Below, piece after piece: positions 63,115 through 64,000 of a stretch of DNA of 64,000 bases; positions within the stretch are counted from its first letter, which is position 1, and each line of letters starts with the position of its first letter. Location of the stretch: the NCBI RefSeq assembly GCF_002159645.1, contig NZ_NFJB01000021.1, forward strand, positions 1-64,000, given 5' to 3'. The notes beneath the pieces were generated by a model. The model did no database searches. It saw nothing but the letters and a program-made list of their open reading frames with translations, and had not been told where the DNA came from. Origin of the DNA: Parabacteroides sp. An277. Its GTDB lineage: Bacteria; Bacteroidota; Bacteroidia; Bacteroidales; Tannerellaceae. A program made the position numbers and the translations under genes.

Positions 63115-64000
63115 TTATTTGATCAAATCAGCACGACCTTGAACTTCAGTCAATACTTGCTTAGCAATTGCAGAAGAAACTTGCGCATAGTGCGAGAATT
63201 GCATAGAAGAAGTAGCACGACCAGAAGTAATCGTACGCAAAGCCGTCACGTATCCAAATGTTTCTGCCAATGGAACTTTAGCTTTTACAATACGAGCACC
63301 CGTACGGCTTGTTTCCATTCCTTCAACCTGACCACGACGCTTATTCAAGTCACCGATAACATCACCCATACTTTCTTCCGGAGTTACAACCTCCATCTGC
63401 ATAATAGGTTCCATTAATACAGGTCCGGCCTTTTCACACGCATTCTTGAATGCTTGAATAGCTGCAATTTCAAATGATAACTGGTCTGAGTCTACGGGGT
63501 GGAAAGAACCATCAATCAATGTTACTTTCAACTTGTCCATTGAGAAACCGGCCAACACACCATTCTTCATTGCCTTTTCAAAACCTTTCTGAACAGAAGG
63601 AATAAACTCCTTAGGAATGTTACCACCCTTTACTTCATCTATAAATTGCAAAGAACCTTCGAAGCCTTCATCTGCTGGTTCCAAACGAACGATGATATCT
63701 GCAAATTTACCACGACCACCTGACTGCTTCTTGTATACTTCACGAAGTTCAACCGGCTTAGTGATAGCTTCCTTATAAGTAACCTGAGGCTTACCTTGGT
63801 TACATTCTACTTTGAACTCACGACGCAAACGGTCGATGATGATATCCAAGTGAAGCTCACCCATACCGCTAATTACCGTCTGACCCGTTTCCTCATTTGT
63901 TTGAACACGGAAGGTCGGATCCTCTTCAGCCAACTTAGCTAATCCCATACCTAACTTATCCAAATCTTTCTGCGTCTTCGGTTCTACCGCAATACCAATC
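63115..64000 (-). CDS. fusA: elongation factor G, C-terminal part (cut by window edge)
   Basis: The last 294 or so residues of EF-G, the translocation GTPase; the gene continues beyond the right edge, so no start codon is in the window. Readable parts are the end of domain III ([20 protein letters not shown]), domain IV ([20 protein letters not shown], then [12 protein letters not shown]) and domain V ([20 protein letters not shown], then [14 protein letters not shown]). The G domain is absent only because of truncation. It leads directly into rpsJ. Confidence 0.96.
   Translation of the reverse strand, partial: IGIAVEPKTQKDLDKLGMGLAKLAEEDPTFRVQTNEETGQTVISGMGELHLDIIIDRLRREFKVECNQGKPQVTYKEAITKPVELREVYKKQSGGRGKFADIIVRLEPADEGFEGSLQFIDEVKGGNIPKEFIPSVQKGFEKAMKNGVLAGFSMDKLKVTLIDGSFHPVDSDQLSFEIAAIQAFKNACEKAGPVLMEPIMQMEVVTPEESMGDVIGDLNKRRGQVEGMETSRTGARIVKAKVPLAETFGYVTALRTITSGRATSSMQFSHYAQVSSAIAKQVLTEVQGRADLIK

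Noticed and set aside
1-64000. tRNA, rRNA, prophage or insertion sequence
   Set aside because: None was recognised by eye; a tRNAscan or ISfinder search would be decisive.

Overview
The window reads as chromosome of a member of the Bacteroidales (phylum Bacteroidota); the genus cannot be fixed from sequence alone. The evidence is a SusC/SusD outer-membrane pair, NigD-like lipoproteins, an ECF sigma factor paired with a membrane-anchored beta-barrel protein, a FeoA-FeoB fusion with the tiny FeoB-associated Cys-rich protein, and at least fifteen matches to the Bacteroidota -7 promoter element TAnnTTTG at sensible distances from starts. Base composition varies strongly by eye: G+C-rich around metH and 39-43 kb, A+T-rich in the polysaccharide locus and the ribosomal operon.

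Layout. 0.1-1 kb: CvfB-like S1 protein. 1.1-16.4 kb: a surface polysaccharide locus of mixed orientation: Wza-like exporter and Wzz-like chain-length protein (+), GT2 and LicD (-), a flippase / F420-hydrogenase-beta-like iron-sulfur protein / pyruvyl-transferase operon (+), and a six-gene minus-strand operon reading metallophosphoesterase lipoprotein, Wzy-like polymerase, GT4, radical SAM, GT4, GT2. Together these supply synthesis, modification, flipping, polymerisation and export of a cell-surface glycan. 16.4-19.1 kb: ferrous iron uptake. 19.3-21.3 kb: zinc metallopeptidase and purA. 21.4-29.6 kb: a small glycan-utilisation locus (GH2 enzyme divergent from susC-susD). 30.1-35.2 kb: metH, smpB, Yip1-like membrane protein. 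35.2-38.6 kb: two NigD-like lipoproteins and an ECF sigma factor / anti-sigma-like beta-barrel pair. 39.2-42.9 kb: CMD-cupin protein divergent from an AraC regulator, RibD-like reductase and alpha/beta hydrolase. 42.9-48.1 kb: HU-like protein, dnaK, aldo/keto reductase and flavodoxin, second HU-like protein. 48.3-64 kb: a nearly unbroken minus-strand S10/spc/alpha ribosomal operon from fusA (cut by the window edge) to rplQ, including secY, map, infA, rpmJ and rpoA.

Two small genes and one ribosomal gene below the usual length cut-off were recovered by reading the gaps: the 47-residue FeoB-associated protein (16442-16585), rpmJ (51378-51494) and rpmD (54340-54516).

The most unusual signal is not a gene. 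Six intergenic spaces hold short tandem arrays whose sequences are unrelated between loci but whose design is similar: 3-7 copies of a unit that usually contains a small inverted repeat, with a period of either about 22-24 bp or exactly 41-42 bp (close to two or four turns of DNA). Other leads are two mutually exclusive hairpins in the dnaK leader, a two-stem leader before rpsD (S4), and three large imperfect hairpins around metH. No phage, insertion sequence, CRISPR array, rRNA or tRNA was recognised.
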